Assembly: GCF_009765985.1 (NCBI RefSeq)
Contig: NZ_LMUM01000011.1
Coordinates: 88,172-152,171 of the forward strand
Length of the DNA: 64,000 nt
Source of the DNA: Acidobacterium sp. S8
Lineage (GTDB): Bacteria > Acidobacteriota > Terriglobia > Terriglobales > Acidobacteriaceae
Reading direction: 5' to 3'
Shown here: positions 43,000 to 52,813 of the stretch, in pieces
Layout of the letters: each line of letters opens with the position of its first letter
Numbering within the stretch: the first letter of the stretch is position 1
Program-made: the position numbers and the translations under genes
The notes under the pieces: generated by a model
Told to the model about the DNA's origin: nothing
Seen by the model: only the letters and a program-made list of their open reading frames with translations
Databases searched by the model: none

Positions 43000-44097
43000 A
43001 TGCTTCTGCAAAAATCAGCGAGATCCGGTCAGCTTCTGTCGCCGAAAACTTATTCGGCGGTCATGGAGCGGCAGTATGCCGTGTCTGATGAGCTTGAGTT
43101 GGCTCCCGTCGACGGATCTGTGGACCCTGATCAGGTACAGCATCGATTCTCGGGAGTGCTTCGCCTTGCCTGTTTCTTTGGCATGATTCTTGTGTTGTTC
43201 TTCCTGATGAACGCGATGATCACCAGTGGGCTCCGGCGAACGAAAACTTCAGCCTTCGGTTCCTGGAACCAGGTCATGGAAGGCAAGGTGAATGCGGATA
43301 TCGTCGTAGTCGGCTCATCAAGAGCGTCGGTTCAATACGACCCGCGTACCATTGAGGCGGTAACGGGACACAGTGCTTACAATCTCGGGATCAATGGAAC
43401 ACAAACGGATATGCAGGTCGCCTTTTTCAAGGCTTATCTCGAACATAATCGCAAGCCCCATACCGTCCTCTTCAATCTGGATGCCTTCGCCTTTGTAACT
43501 TCTCATGAGGTATTCAACCCGGCGCAGTATATGCCTTACCTCTATGACCGGGCGCTTTACGATGCGTTGCGCAAGATCAATCCGGAAATATGGAAGAGCC
43601 GGTATCTGCCTTTGTATGGCTATGTCGTAGAGGACATGAATTACACATGGGTGCACGGTATCGAGGCTTTCTTTGGGCATTCCCCAGCAGAAGATTATTT
43701 TCTAGGATTCAATCCGCGCTATCGAAGCTGGTCGAGCGATTTTGAAAGATATCAAGCCGCCAATCCTAAAAAAGTGAGCTTTGATATTGAGCCAGCCGGA
43801 GTTGCCGATGTCGAAGACCTGATCCAGGTATGCAAAAAGAACGGCATCGATTTGATATTCATCTACTCGCCTGAATACAAGCAGATGCAGATGATGACGA
43901 GCAACCGCGCAGAAATATTCGATCATTTCCGGAAATTTACCGAACAATACAATATTCCCATGTGGGACTACAGCGACTGGCCACACGACAGTGATACCAG
44001 CTTCTTCTACAACTCGCAGCATTTGAACGCCACCGGTGCCGCAGCTTTCTCGCTCGATGTCGCTGACCGTCTCCGGCAATATCTCACCGCACAGTAG
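43000..44097 (+). CDS. SGNH/AlgX-DltD-like protein, partner of the MBOAT
   Basis: A 365-residue protein anchored by one membrane helix (about 53-75), with the rest periplasmic. The SGNH domain starts IVVVGSSRASVQYDP, with the nucleophile Ser at about 107, and ends with FFYNSQHLNATGAAAF carrying the His. In most relatives the residue three before this His is Asp; here it is Asn, so the triad may be impaired or the Asp supplied elsewhere. It begins 4 bases after the MBOAT stop. It should complete acyl transfer to the polymer in the periplasm. Start at ATG 43000 is the first clean one after the previous stop. Confidence 0.85.
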   Translation: MLLQKSARSGQLLSPKTYSAVMERQYAVSDELELAPVDGSVDPDQVQHRFSGVLRLACFFGMILVLFFLMNAMITSGLRRTKTSAFGSWNQVMEGKVNADIVVVGSSRASVQYDPRTIEAVTGHSAYNLGINGTQTDMQVAFFKAYLEHNRKPHTVLFNLDAFAFVTSHEVFNPAQYMPYLYDRALYDALRKINPEIWKSRYLPLYGYVVEDMNYTWVHGIEAFFGHSPAEDYFLGFNPRYRSWSSDFERYQAANPKKVSFDIEPAGVADVEDLIQVCKKNGIDLIFIYSPEYKQMQMMTSNRAEIFDHFRKFTEQYNIPMWDYSDWPHDSDTSFFYNSQHLNATGAAAFSLDVADRLRQYLTAQ

Positions 44098-44113
44098 AAG
44101 AAACGTAACCAAC

Positions 44114-44947
44114 ATGTTATTAAGTCATAGCTGGAAGCGCGCGGGAAATTACTATAGGAGAAATTCCGCCAAGCTTGTTTTTAGACGTCCGCTGGATGTT
44201 CGCACGCCGGATCCGATCATATCCTTTACATTCGATGATTTTCCTCGTGCAGCATTGCTGACGGCCGGAAGAATCTTGCAAGACTACGGCGCGGCGGGTA
44301 CGTACTATGTTGCCTTGGGTTTACTGGGCGGAGATTCTCCGTCGGGACCGATATGCGTAAAAGACGATTTGATTAATCTTCTGCAGCAGGGCCATGAGCT
44401 TGGCTGCCACACCTTTGCCCATTGCCATTCCTGGAACACGCCGTCGGACAAGTTTGAAGCGTCCGTCCTCAAGAACAAGAGCGTTCTTGAAGAACTTATT
44501 CCGGGAGCAGAGTTTCGGTCGATCTCTTATCCCATCAGCGAGCCGCGTCCGCTGACAAAGCGCAATATTGCGCAGCACTTTTCCTGCTGCCGCGCTGGAG
44601 GTCAAACATTCAATGCTGGAACCGCTGACCTCAATCAGCTTTCTTCTTTTTTCCTGGAGCAAAGCAGAGGGCGCATACAGACGGTGAAGGATTTGATTGA
44701 CCGCAATCGTGAAGAGCTAGGCTGGCTTATCTTTGCAACACACGACGTGGAATCAAATCCCAGTCCGTATGGATGCACGCCGGAGTTTTTTGAGCAGGTA
44801 GTACAGTATGCAGCGGAATCAGGCGCGCGAATCCTGCCGGTGGCCAAAGCTCTGGATACAATTCGCGGTGTCAGTGCAGATGTGATTCGACAAACACACA
44901 GGCAAGCGGAGACCTCTGAAAATCGCCGCTTGCCTGTATCCAATTAG
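44114..44947 (+). CDS. polysaccharide deacetylase (NodB-like)
   Basis: A 277-residue carbohydrate esterase family 4 protein. Motif 1 is FTFDDFP (Asp41 and Asp42), motif 2 is GCHTFAHCHSW (His99 and His103), and motif 3 is SYPISEPRP (replacing the usual RPPYG). There is no signal peptide, so it may act on cytoplasmic intermediates. Metal ligands are present, so it is probably active. It starts 16 bases after the SGNH gene. Its stop codon overlaps the stop of the convergent secreted protein by three bases. Confidence 0.88.
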   Translation: MLLSHSWKRAGNYYRRNSAKLVFRRPLDVRTPDPIISFTFDDFPRAALLTAGRILQDYGAAGTYYVALGLLGGDSPSGPICVKDDLINLLQQGHELGCHTFAHCHSWNTPSDKFEASVLKNKSVLEELIPGAEFRSISYPISEPRPLTKRNIAQHFSCCRAGGQTFNAGTADLNQLSSFFLEQSRGRIQTVKDLIDRNREELGWLIFATHDVESNPSPYGCTPEFFEQVVQYAAESGARILPVAKALDTIRGVSADVIRQTHRQAETSENRRLPVSN

Positions 44948-47118
44948 TGGACGACGACCGAGGTCGCTCCGGTGGGAGCTGCGGGTGCAGCAGCAGGTGT
45001 GCTGGTCGCACCCGATCCATAGCATGCACTTGCATCAAAGGTGAGTGCTGACCCGGTGCCATCCGGGAGACCCTTCATGACGCTGAGGTAGCAGTTCATT
45101 GCCGGTATTGCGTTGACGTGTCCAGCCCAGGCGGTATTGACAGTATCTCCAGCGTAAGAGGCGCCGACGATAGCTGCATTGCCTGATTGATGACCACTTG
45201 CATTGAGGGTTCCGGCAACCAGGCCGACGTTGCCGTTACTTACATCGGGGCCGATCGCTGGAAACGGAGTGGATGAGGAATACCAGCTCGGACGAGATGA
45301 GTAGTAGTACGAGGGCGGAAAGTTAGTGCTCGGACTTGCGAGCGCCTGATATACGGAAGCTGACTCAGCGCGCTCATCTGCGGTGCAGGCGGAGATGGGC
45401 GTTTTGGTAGCGGTGCACTCGAGCACAGCGTTGTTTGCAACATCGTAGTTGCCCCAACGCATAGTAGTTGCGGCGACGATCGGGTCTCCGGCAATAGGAG
45501 GTGAAACGCCTCCATTGCCTGAACCAATCAACCAGATCGTGTTGTTAACGAAAGCAGAAGGCCCAGCTAGATCCTGATAGAGCGTGTGGATACCGGGAGT
45601 GCCCAGCACGTTCGCTGTCCAGTTGCCATAGCGATTGTATGAAAGGACGTCAGCAGCACTACTGTTAAAGATCGAAGGATCCGTTCCACACTGTCCATTC
45701 GAACATGATTCCCAGCCGGTAAAGAAATTACGATGCCAGGTCTGCGAAAGATGCGTTCCGTGGACCTGATCCTGCACGGCCTGATACATCACATTTGATT
45801 CATACAGGTTGAAGTCGCAGCCATCGGAGTGACAATCTTCCAGGTTGCCAAACATGAAGCTGTCGCCGGTATAAGCATCGACTCCGAAGTTATATCCGAT
45901 GACCGAACCAATCTCGGTGCCGTTTCCAATTGTGCAAACGCGAACCTGCTGACAGATATTGTTTGCGATGACATGGAATGCCCCGGTGTGGTTGTAGCAG
46001 GATGGATCGGATGCGGTTGAGTTTTGCCCGGCGTTGTAGCAGTAAGTGGATTCAACATCGCCATGCACGTCCTGAGTCAGGTAAACACCGATGCTGTAGG
46101 GATTAAGGATGGCTACATTCTTTACCCATGGGTATGCAGTGTTGTAGAACGAAATTCCTGACGTCGAGTTTGTGGCGCCTCCGTCGATGACCATGTTGCG
46201 CACGCCAAGATACTGCGATAGCTGGACAAGATAGACCTGAGGAGTTTGTCCGGAAGAGTAGTTCGGGTGGAGGATCGGTTCGGCCAGCGTCAGAGTCGAG
46301 GCACCTCCCTTACCGCAGGATGGATTGCAGGAAGATACGATATGCCACTCGGCCTGAAAGCGTTCGGGACGAGCGAGGCCGGAATCAGGACCATTTTCCG
46401 AACAGCCTGTCCCGGAAGGATCGTATTTATCGCCACAGACGAAGTAGTTGCCGTTATCTTTTGCCGAACCGGAGCATGGTGAACCGGAATAGCCGGTGTC
46501 GCACTGATCAAGGATGACGGCTGTCGAGCCGGCAGTGATCGATTGGTTGCAACCGCTTCCGATGGTGAGTGAACTAGACCCTTGCGAAAAGCCATCGGTC
46601 GCAGTGCAGACAGCTGCAAGATTGGCTGCCGGATAGGTGGTGTCAGCGCTTTGAAATCCTATGAGCGCCGATCCGTTGCCACCCTGGCAAGTAGCAGCGC
46701 CAGAGAAGACAAGCTTGGTGAGGTTCGATCCGGCGGTACCGGAACCTCTGAGTTCTACGTTGTTATAGCCGTGCAGACACAAGCCGTCGGACAGATAGAA
46801 CGTCCCTGGTCCGAGCAGCACATACTTGCTCTTGCCGTTCGCTTTGGCTAAAGCATCAGCGATTCCGCAAGATTCAGCTGTTACTGGACTCCCACTCGAT
46901 CCGCAGGCGGAAATGGTTGATCCCGATTGAGGCCAATTGTCTGAAGGTAAGGCTCCTTTACTGCTATATCCAGGAATGCCTGCGTAGTCTTGCCAGTCGG
47001 CGGCGCGGCTAGGCGCCAGAACACCAGACCAGGATTGGCCGACTGCTGCTACTGAAAAAGACAAAAATGCAATGAATGACGCTAAAGCGAAGACAAAAAA
47101 AGTACGCTTAGGAAGCAA
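44944..47118 (-). CDS. secreted Cys-rich protein, right-handed beta-helix type
   Basis: A 724-residue secreted protein. The TTG start is supported by a strong GGGAGG site 6 bases upstream. Signal peptide of about 26 residues (ending near AVG-QS). The middle (about 90-560) is rich in short Gly/Asn turns and Ile/Val strands (NVELRGSG, YLGVRNMVIDGG, PWVKNVAILNPYSIGVYL), suggesting a pectin-lyase-like parallel beta-helix. It has more than 20 Cys, many in CxxxC-like spacing. The C terminus is Ala/Pro/Thr-rich with no PEP-CTERM. It is the only minus-strand gene in the EPS locus. It could be a polysaccharide lyase or surface binding protein; no catalytic motif is clear. Confidence 0.75.
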   Translation of the reverse strand: MLPKRTFFVFALASFIAFLSFSVAAVGQSWSGVLAPSRAADWQDYAGIPGYSSKGALPSDNWPQSGSTISACGSSGSPVTAESCGIADALAKANGKSKYVLLGPGTFYLSDGLCLHGYNNVELRGSGTAGSNLTKLVFSGAATCQGGNGSALIGFQSADTTYPAANLAAVCTATDGFSQGSSSLTIGSGCNQSITAGSTAVILDQCDTGYSGSPCSGSAKDNGNYFVCGDKYDPSGTGCSENGPDSGLARPERFQAEWHIVSSCNPSCGKGGASTLTLAEPILHPNYSSGQTPQVYLVQLSQYLGVRNMVIDGGATNSTSGISFYNTAYPWVKNVAILNPYSIGVYLTQDVHGDVESTYCYNAGQNSTASDPSCYNHTGAFHVIANNICQQVRVCTIGNGTEIGSVIGYNFGVDAYTGDSFMFGNLEDCHSDGCDFNLYESNVMYQAVQDQVHGTHLSQTWHRNFFTGWESCSNGQCGTDPSIFNSSAADVLSYNRYGNWTANVLGTPGIHTLYQDLAGPSAFVNNTIWLIGSGNGGVSPPIAGDPIVAATTMRWGNYDVANNAVLECTATKTPISACTADERAESASVYQALASPSTNFPPSYYYSSRPSWYSSSTPFPAIGPDVSNGNVGLVAGTLNASGHQSGNAAIVGASYAGDTVNTAWAGHVNAIPAMNCYLSVMKGLPDGTGSALTFDASACYGSGATSTPAAAPAAPTGATSVVVH

Positions 47119-47462
47119 AATTTCCTCCCGGCTGGGGGTGATTTGGGGTGTATGAACAAGTGTACCCGTCAGATGACTTTGGTTACAACCGATGGAACTA
47201 TAGTCATCTTGACTAAAGAGTAGTTACCAGCTAGGCACGGTGAAATTTGAGGTCTTCGTGCATATTACTCCGCGATCCCAAAGAGACCAAATAAGAAGTT
47301 CAGACTGACGCAAATAATTCGCAAAATATTCATGTCCATTCAGACCGATTCAACCATAATTGCTAGTAATCTCTGTCCCTATATTTTGAATAACTTTCCC
47401 AGATTGTTAAACTTGCCGATAAAACCTAATCCGAACCGGTTGAAGAATCTCCCGGGGGGGCG
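47119..47462. other. divergent intergenic region, 344 bp
   Basis: AT-rich control region between the secreted beta-helix protein and the flippase fusion. It holds two short palindromes, GTCAGATGAC (47168-47177) and GTCATCTTGAC (47203-47213), 35 bp apart. Each is built from GTCA and TGAC half-sites like the core of the EPS leader repeats. Many AT-rich blocks lie at 47300-47430. I cannot assign a single promoter with confidence. Confidence 0.45.
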
Positions 47463-50099
47463 ATGATGAAGTCCTTTGATAGTGTGGGCTCTTTCCGCTC
47501 TCCCGTAGAAGAAGGAGACTCGAAATTTGTTCGGTTGGCAGTACGCAGCGCCGGCATGACTCTGTTCTCGAGCGGAATGGGGCTCGTGGTTCAGATCGTC
47601 TCCACAGTCGTTTTGGCCAGGTTGATCACTCCCAGGGACTTCGGGCTGGTAACCATGGTTACAACGCTCAGCCTTCTTCTGGTCAACTTCGGATATAACG
47701 GGTTGACGGAAGCCATTGTGCAGAAGGAAGAGCTGACGCGTCCGCAGGCGAGCACGCTTTTCTGGGTAAACGCAGGCTCCGGACTTCTGCTGACCGTAGC
47801 GTTCTCTGCTGCTGGATCGTTAATTGCCGGGTTCTATCACGAGCCTGTTCTGCGAACGATTACAGTTGGCATCTCGCTTTCGATCGTTGTTACCGGCATT
47901 TCGGTGGTGCCTTTAGCGTTGCTTAAGCGGGGGATGAGATTCTCCGAAGTATCGGTGAACGACATCGTGGCGCGTTTGATCGCTGTAACTGTATCGATCG
48001 CGTTAGCGTTCATGGGCTGGGGTTATTGGGCCCTTGTAGCCGGTATCGTCGTTCTTCCGGTCAGCACCGCAACGGGAGCGTTCTTATTATGTCGCTGGTT
48101 GCCTGGCTTGCCGCGTCAGGCTGCGGATGTCCGCCATACTCTGCGTTTCGCTCTGCACGCTTATGGAAGTTTCTGCGTAAATTATTTTTCGCGCAACACC
48201 GACAACCTGCTCGTTGGCTGGCGGTTTAAGGCGCAGGCGCTGGGATTTTATAAAAAGGCATTTGATCTTTTTGCGCTCTCAACAACGCAGCTGATGTCGT
48301 CTCTTACTGTGGTCGTACTGGCTACGCTTAGCCGCGTTCGGCCCGGCTCCGATCAATATCGGCGCTATCTCTTCGGCGCACTGACGGTTGTTGCCTTCAT
48401 GGGAATGGGCATGGCTGCTTGCCTTACGGTGGAAGGCAGGGACCTGATTCGTGTGCTGTTGGGAACGAAGTGGAGCGAATCCGGAAATATATTTACCTAC
48501 TTTGCGCCCGGGATAGGGATTATGACCATCTATGCGACGCATACCTGGATCCATCTATCCATAGGAAGAGCCGACCGCTGGTTTCGCTGGACGATCGTCG
48601 AGTTTATTGTGACCTTCCTGCTGTTCCTGATCGCTCTGCATTGGGGGCCAAGAGGCATAGCCGTTGCATGGACCGTGTCGATCTGGTTGCTTACAATTCC
48701 GGCATTCTGGTATGCGGGCCGGCCCATTGGTCTCCGGGTGGGAAGCATAGTCGCGGCACTGTGGAGATATATTGCCGCATCTCTGATCACCGTGGTCGCG
48801 ACGATGGCTCTGTTACGTCTGGCGCCGTCCTTCGCATATATGCCTGGAACACATGGCGCGATGTGCCGCCTGGCGATCATCTCCAGTTGGATCAGCCTTT
48901 TATATCTCGGTACTTTGGTGCTTTTGCACGGCGGATTGGCTCCGTTGTCTCAGATGTTTGCACTGGCGCTTGAGATGCTTCCAAGGTCACGAGCAATGGC
49001 AAGTGAAGACTCCTCCCTTATTGCCCAAATTTCAGAGGAGCACACCGTGGAAACCGTTGATCAGCAGATGCCCGGCAAACAAAACTATATGCCGCTGGTC
49101 TCCATACTCATTCCTGCTTATAACGCTCAGAAATGGATCGCAGACACCATCCAATCGGCTCTGGCGCAGACATGGCCGCACGTCGAAATTATCGTTGTGG
49201 ACGATGGATCGAAGGACCAGACGCTTGAGATCGCCAGACAGTTTGAAGCTAACGGCGTGCGCGTGATCTCGCAAAAGAATCAGGGAGCGGCGGCATCACG
49301 AAACAATGCCTTTGCTCAAAGTACGGGGGATTACATTCAGTGGCTGGACGCGGACGATCTGCTCGCTCCCGACAAGATTGCTTTGCAGCTGGAAGTCGTG
49401 AAGCAGGGGGCTGGCCCGGAGATTCTGCTTTCCTCGGAGTGGGGAAGCTTTATGTATCGGCCTTATCGCGCGCAGTTCACACCCACCGCGCTGTGGCATG
49501 ATCTTTCTCGCGTGGAGTGGCTGTTGCGCAAAATGGAGCAGAACATCTTCATGCAGACGAGCACCTGGCTCGTAAGCCGTAAGCTCACCGAAGCGGCAGG
49601 CCTCTGGGACACGCGTCTGCTGGGCGATGATGATGGAGAATACTTCTGCCGTGTCCTCCTGGAGAGCGAAGGTGTACGCTTTGTGCCGGGCTCGAAGGTT
49701 TTCTATCGCACTTTCAAGTTCGACAGCTTGAGCCATGTGGGCCGGTCCACAGCGAAGATCGAGGCACACTGGCTCGCCATGCAGCTGCACATTCAGTATT
49801 TGCGCTCACTGGAGGAGAGTCCAAGAGTGAAAGCTGCCTGCCTGCAGTTTCTGCGCGACTCGTTGATGTACTTTTATCCAGAGCAGCATAGGATTCTCGA
49901 AATGGCGGAACAGATCGCGGCCGAATCGGGTTTCGAGCTCGGCGCTCCGACTCTCTCGTGGAAGTATGTCTGGATCGAGAAACTCTTTGGGTGGGATCGG
50001 GTCAAGCCGGTGCAGCAACTTGTTCGCAAGCTCCGATGGCGGCTCGAAGGTTATTTCGATAAAGCCCTCTTCGTTCTTGAGGGCCGCCATGCGAGATAG
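47463..50099 (+). CDS. fusion: Wzx-type flippase plus family 2 glycosyltransferase
   Basis: An 878-residue two-part protein. Residues about 20-510 form a multispan oligosaccharide flippase of the MOP superfamily (WzxC-like: VLARLITPRDFGLVTMV, PLALLKRGMRFSEVSV). After a linker (about 510-540), residues about 545-800 form a GT2 domain: VSILIPAYNAQKWI, VVDDGSKDQTLEI, QWLDADDLLAPDK, and GDDDGEYFCR. Normally these are separate proteins. The fusion would couple addition of a sugar to export of the lipid-linked unit. No frameshift or stop separates them; the reading frame is continuous. Confidence 0.9.
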   Translation: MMKSFDSVGSFRSPVEEGDSKFVRLAVRSAGMTLFSSGMGLVVQIVSTVVLARLITPRDFGLVTMVTTLSLLLVNFGYNGLTEAIVQKEELTRPQASTLFWVNAGSGLLLTVAFSAAGSLIAGFYHEPVLRTITVGISLSIVVTGISVVPLALLKRGMRFSEVSVNDIVARLIAVTVSIALAFMGWGYWALVAGIVVLPVSTATGAFLLCRWLPGLPRQAADVRHTLRFALHAYGSFCVNYFSRNTDNLLVGWRFKAQALGFYKKAFDLFALSTTQLMSSLTVVVLATLSRVRPGSDQYRRYLFGALTVVAFMGMGMAACLTVEGRDLIRVLLGTKWSESGNIFTYFAPGIGIMTIYATHTWIHLSIGRADRWFRWTIVEFIVTFLLFLIALHWGPRGIAVAWTVSIWLLTIPAFWYAGRPIGLRVGSIVAALWRYIAASLITVVATMALLRLAPSFAYMPGTHGAMCRLAIISSWISLLYLGTLVLLHGGLAPLSQMFALALEMLPRSRAMASEDSSLIAQISEEHTVETVDQQMPGKQNYMPLVSILIPAYNAQKWIADTIQSALAQTWPHVEIIVVDDGSKDQTLEIARQFEANGVRVISQKNQGAAASRNNAFAQSTGDYIQWLDADDLLAPDKIALQLEVVKQGAGPEILLSSEWGSFMYRPYRAQFTPTALWHDLSRVEWLLRKMEQNIFMQTSTWLVSRKLTEAAGLWDTRLLGDDDGEYFCRVLLESEGVRFVPGSKVFYRTFKFDSLSHVGRSTAKIEAHWLAMQLHIQYLRSLEESPRVKAACLQFLRDSLMYFYPEQHRILEMAEQIAAESGFELGAPTLSWKYVWIEKLFGWDRVKPVQQLVRKLRWRLEGYFDKALFVLEGRHAR

Positions 50100-51408
50100 C
50101 GTGAACACAGAAAAATTCATCATGACGAAAACCACGGGAAGAAGCACGAACTTTTTTCTGGTTGCAGTTATTGTCTTTGCATTTGCCCTTCGGCTGTCGG
50201 TAACGTTTGCGACTAGCAGCTATCGCGTTGTTGAGGACGATACGGATCACTTCGGATTTGGCTGGGAGATGGGCAGAGTAGCCCGCTCGATTGACGAAGG
50301 AAAAGGTTTTGCGTCTCCCCTTCCACTGCCGACGGGCCCCACGGCTATCGTCGGTCCAGTCTATCCAGTGCTGCTGGCGGGGATTTTCAAGCTGTTCGGA
50401 GTGTATTCGACGAGCTCGGCCATCGCGGTTCGCATCATGCAAAGTGCGTTTGCCAGTTTGACCTGCCTGTTTCTTTATCTCTGCGGACGGGATGCGGTCG
50501 GGGAATCCACGGGAAAACTCGCAGCTTTGTTATGGGCAGTCTTCCCATTGAATATTTTCTTTACCTCCGCGAAAGTCTGGGAGACCTCGCTCTCCGGTTT
50601 GCTGGTCGCAGCGCTGCTCTGGACCATGCTTCCATTACGCGATTCTTTATCGATAGCGCGCTGGTCGGCTACGGGCGCACTTCTGGCGATCGCGGGACTA
50701 ACGAACACATCGCTCGTTGTTCTTATACTGCCCTTTGCAATCGCCGCATTGTGGAGAAGCCGCGCGCGAGTTTTACTTCCGGCGTGCCTCGGCGCGCTAA
50801 CCTGCCTGGTTCTGGTTTCGCCGTGGTTAATGCGGAATTACCATCAGTTCGGCAAAGTGATGTTGCGTTCCAATTTTCCACTCGAGTTTCGTATCGGCAA
50901 CAATGAGTTCTCATACGGACAGAAAATTGAGGCGCTGCATCCGTCCAACACTCCCTCCATCAATCAGCATTGGCAGGAAGTTGGCGAATCGCAGTTTATG
51001 GAAGAAGAGCGTGTTGCAAACGCCCAGTATCTGAGCACGCATCACGGCAGGTTTGCCTTCTCTACTGTCAATCGAATCGTAAATTATTGGACCGGTGCCT
51101 GGATTAAGCCGATCGAAGGCTTCGCTAACAGCTGGCCGGTCATCATCTCCACATCGGCTCTCACCCTGCTCGGACTGTTAGGAATTGGCCAGATGTTCAG
51201 GCGCGGCATACCGGCCGCCGCTATGTTTGGGGGATGCCTGCTGATTTATCCGGTAGCTTATTACCTCACCACCAGCCAGCCGCGTTTCTACCACGCGATG
51301 ACGCCATTGCTTATAATGGCAACGTCATACTGGATGGTCAATATTCTCTCCCAAATTCGACTGCGCGCGACTGCGCAGCAAAAACCATCCACGGCGACAG
51401 CAGTCTAA
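50089..51408 (+). CDS. ArnT/GT39-like membrane glycosyltransferase
   Basis: A 439-residue multispan protein (about ten helices) of the GT-C type. The first periplasmic loop has the acidic pair in VVEDDTDHFGFGWEMGR and the GPVYPVLLAGIFKLFG segment typical of the group. It should use a polyprenyl-phosphate sugar as donor. I start it at ATG 50089 because GAGG lies 6 bases before it, overlapping the flippase fusion by 11 bases. ATG 50122 is an alternative. Confidence 0.8.
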   Translation: MRDSVNTEKFIMTKTTGRSTNFFLVAVIVFAFALRLSVTFATSSYRVVEDDTDHFGFGWEMGRVARSIDEGKGFASPLPLPTGPTAIVGPVYPVLLAGIFKLFGVYSTSSAIAVRIMQSAFASLTCLFLYLCGRDAVGESTGKLAALLWAVFPLNIFFTSAKVWETSLSGLLVAALLWTMLPLRDSLSIARWSATGALLAIAGLTNTSLVVLILPFAIAALWRSRARVLLPACLGALTCLVLVSPWLMRNYHQFGKVMLRSNFPLEFRIGNNEFSYGQKIEALHPSNTPSINQHWQEVGESQFMEEERVANAQYLSTHHGRFAFSTVNRIVNYWTGAWIKPIEGFANSWPVIISTSALTLLGLLGIGQMFRRGIPAAAMFGGCLLIYPVAYYLTTSQPRFYHAMTPLLIMATSYWMVNILSQIRLRATAQQKPSTATAV

Positions 51409-51499
51409 TCCCCCGAATCGTTCCTCGGCATAAGTTTGCCGATAAAGAAATCTGCGGCGCGGATAGGACCCCTTCGTGCCATAGCGAAAGGAATTTGTT

Positions 51500-52813
51500 T
51501 TGAAAATCAGTATCTTCGGATTGGGATATGTCGGAACTGTTTCGGCAGGATGCCTGGCAAATGAGGGACACGAGGTCATTGGAGTCGATCCGGTTGGCAC
51601 CAAGGTTGAGCTGATCAATCGCGGTCAGTCGCCGATTATTGAAGCCGAGATCGGCGAAATTATTGCAGCAGCCTCCAGGGCGGGGCTGCTCCGGGCCACG
51701 GACGATTCGATTCGCGCCATCTGCCAGACGGAGCTGTCATTCGTCTGCGTAGGCACTCCAAGCCAGGCGAACGGGAATCTTGATCTGCGATACATTCGTC
51801 GCATCTGCGAGCAGATTGGCGAAGCTCTGAGAGAAAAAGTTGCGCGACACACTATCGTGATTCGCAGCACTATACTTCCGGGCACGATGCGCAAAGTTGT
51901 CATACCAACACTCGAAGAATTTTCCGGCAAGAAGGCCGGCATCGATTTCGGGGTCTGCAATAATCCCGAATTTCTGCGTGAAGGCTCTGCTGTAAAGGAC
52001 TTCCGCTGCCCGCCGAAAACGGTGATTGGCGAATTGGATCGCCGAAGCGGCGACATGCTGGCGGCATTGTATGAACATCTCGACGCGCCGCTGATTCGGA
52101 CAGAAATCGAAACGGCCGAGATGGTGAAGTATGTGGATAACAGCTGGCATGCGTTGAAGGTCGGCTATGCCAATGAGATTGGAAATCTTTGCAAGTCGTT
52201 TGGCATCGATGGACATGCCGTGATGGATATCTTCTGCCAGGATCGAAAACTCAACATCTCGCCGGCTTACCTCAAGCCCGGTTTCGCGTTCGGTGGTTCC
52301 TGCCTGCCGAAGGATTTGCGAGCCCTCTCGTACCAGGCAAAGATGCACGACCTTCAGCTGCCGATCCTCACATCCATTCTGCCCAGCAACGAATTACAGA
52401 TCGCACGCGGCCTGCAGCTGATTAAGGATAAGGGGCATACGCGGGTCGGCATCCTGGGCTTCAGCTTCAAGGCAGGGACGGATGACTTGCGCGAGAGCCC
52501 GCTGATTGAAGTGATTGAGCACCTGATCGGCAAGGGTTACGATCTGCGCATTTATGACAAAAACGTGAAACTCGCCTGCCTTGTCGGAGCCAATCGCGAT
52601 TTCATCCTCAATCGCATTCCCCATATCTCCAAGCTGATGGTGCATGATATGGCCGATGTGCTGGATCATGCGGAAACGGTTGTTATCGGTAATAAGGATC
52701 CGGACTTCGAAAACGTTCCGCACCGCTTGCGTGACGGACAAATGCTTGTAGATTTTGTAAGAATCAGCGAGGAGAGGAGCAGCAATGGCAAGTATGACGG
52801 TATCTGCTGGTGA
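51500..52813 (+). CDS. GDP-mannose/UDP-glucose 6-dehydrogenase family (AlgD-like)
   Basis: A 437-residue nucleotide-sugar dehydrogenase. The NAD-binding start is IFGLGYVGTVSAGCLA, followed by VCVGTPS and NNPEFLREGSAVKDF. The catalytic Cys is in GGSCLPKD at residue 268, the same number as in AlgD of Pseudomonas aeruginosa. A C-terminal Rossmann domain carries GILGFSFKAGTDDLRESP. The AlgD-type spacing favours GDP-mannuronate formation; UDP-glucuronate is possible. The start is TTG with AAAGGAA upstream. Its end overlaps the next gene by 29 bases. Confidence 0.9.
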   Translation: MKISIFGLGYVGTVSAGCLANEGHEVIGVDPVGTKVELINRGQSPIIEAEIGEIIAAASRAGLLRATDDSIRAICQTELSFVCVGTPSQANGNLDLRYIRRICEQIGEALREKVARHTIVIRSTILPGTMRKVVIPTLEEFSGKKAGIDFGVCNNPEFLREGSAVKDFRCPPKTVIGELDRRSGDMLAALYEHLDAPLIRTEIETAEMVKYVDNSWHALKVGYANEIGNLCKSFGIDGHAVMDIFCQDRKLNISPAYLKPGFAFGGSCLPKDLRALSYQAKMHDLQLPILTSILPSNELQIARGLQLIKDKGHTRVGILGFSFKAGTDDLRESPLIEVIEHLIGKGYDLRIYDKNVKLACLVGANRDFILNRIPHISKLMVHDMADVLDHAETVVIGNKDPDFENVPHRLRDGQMLVDFVRISEERSSNGKYDGICW

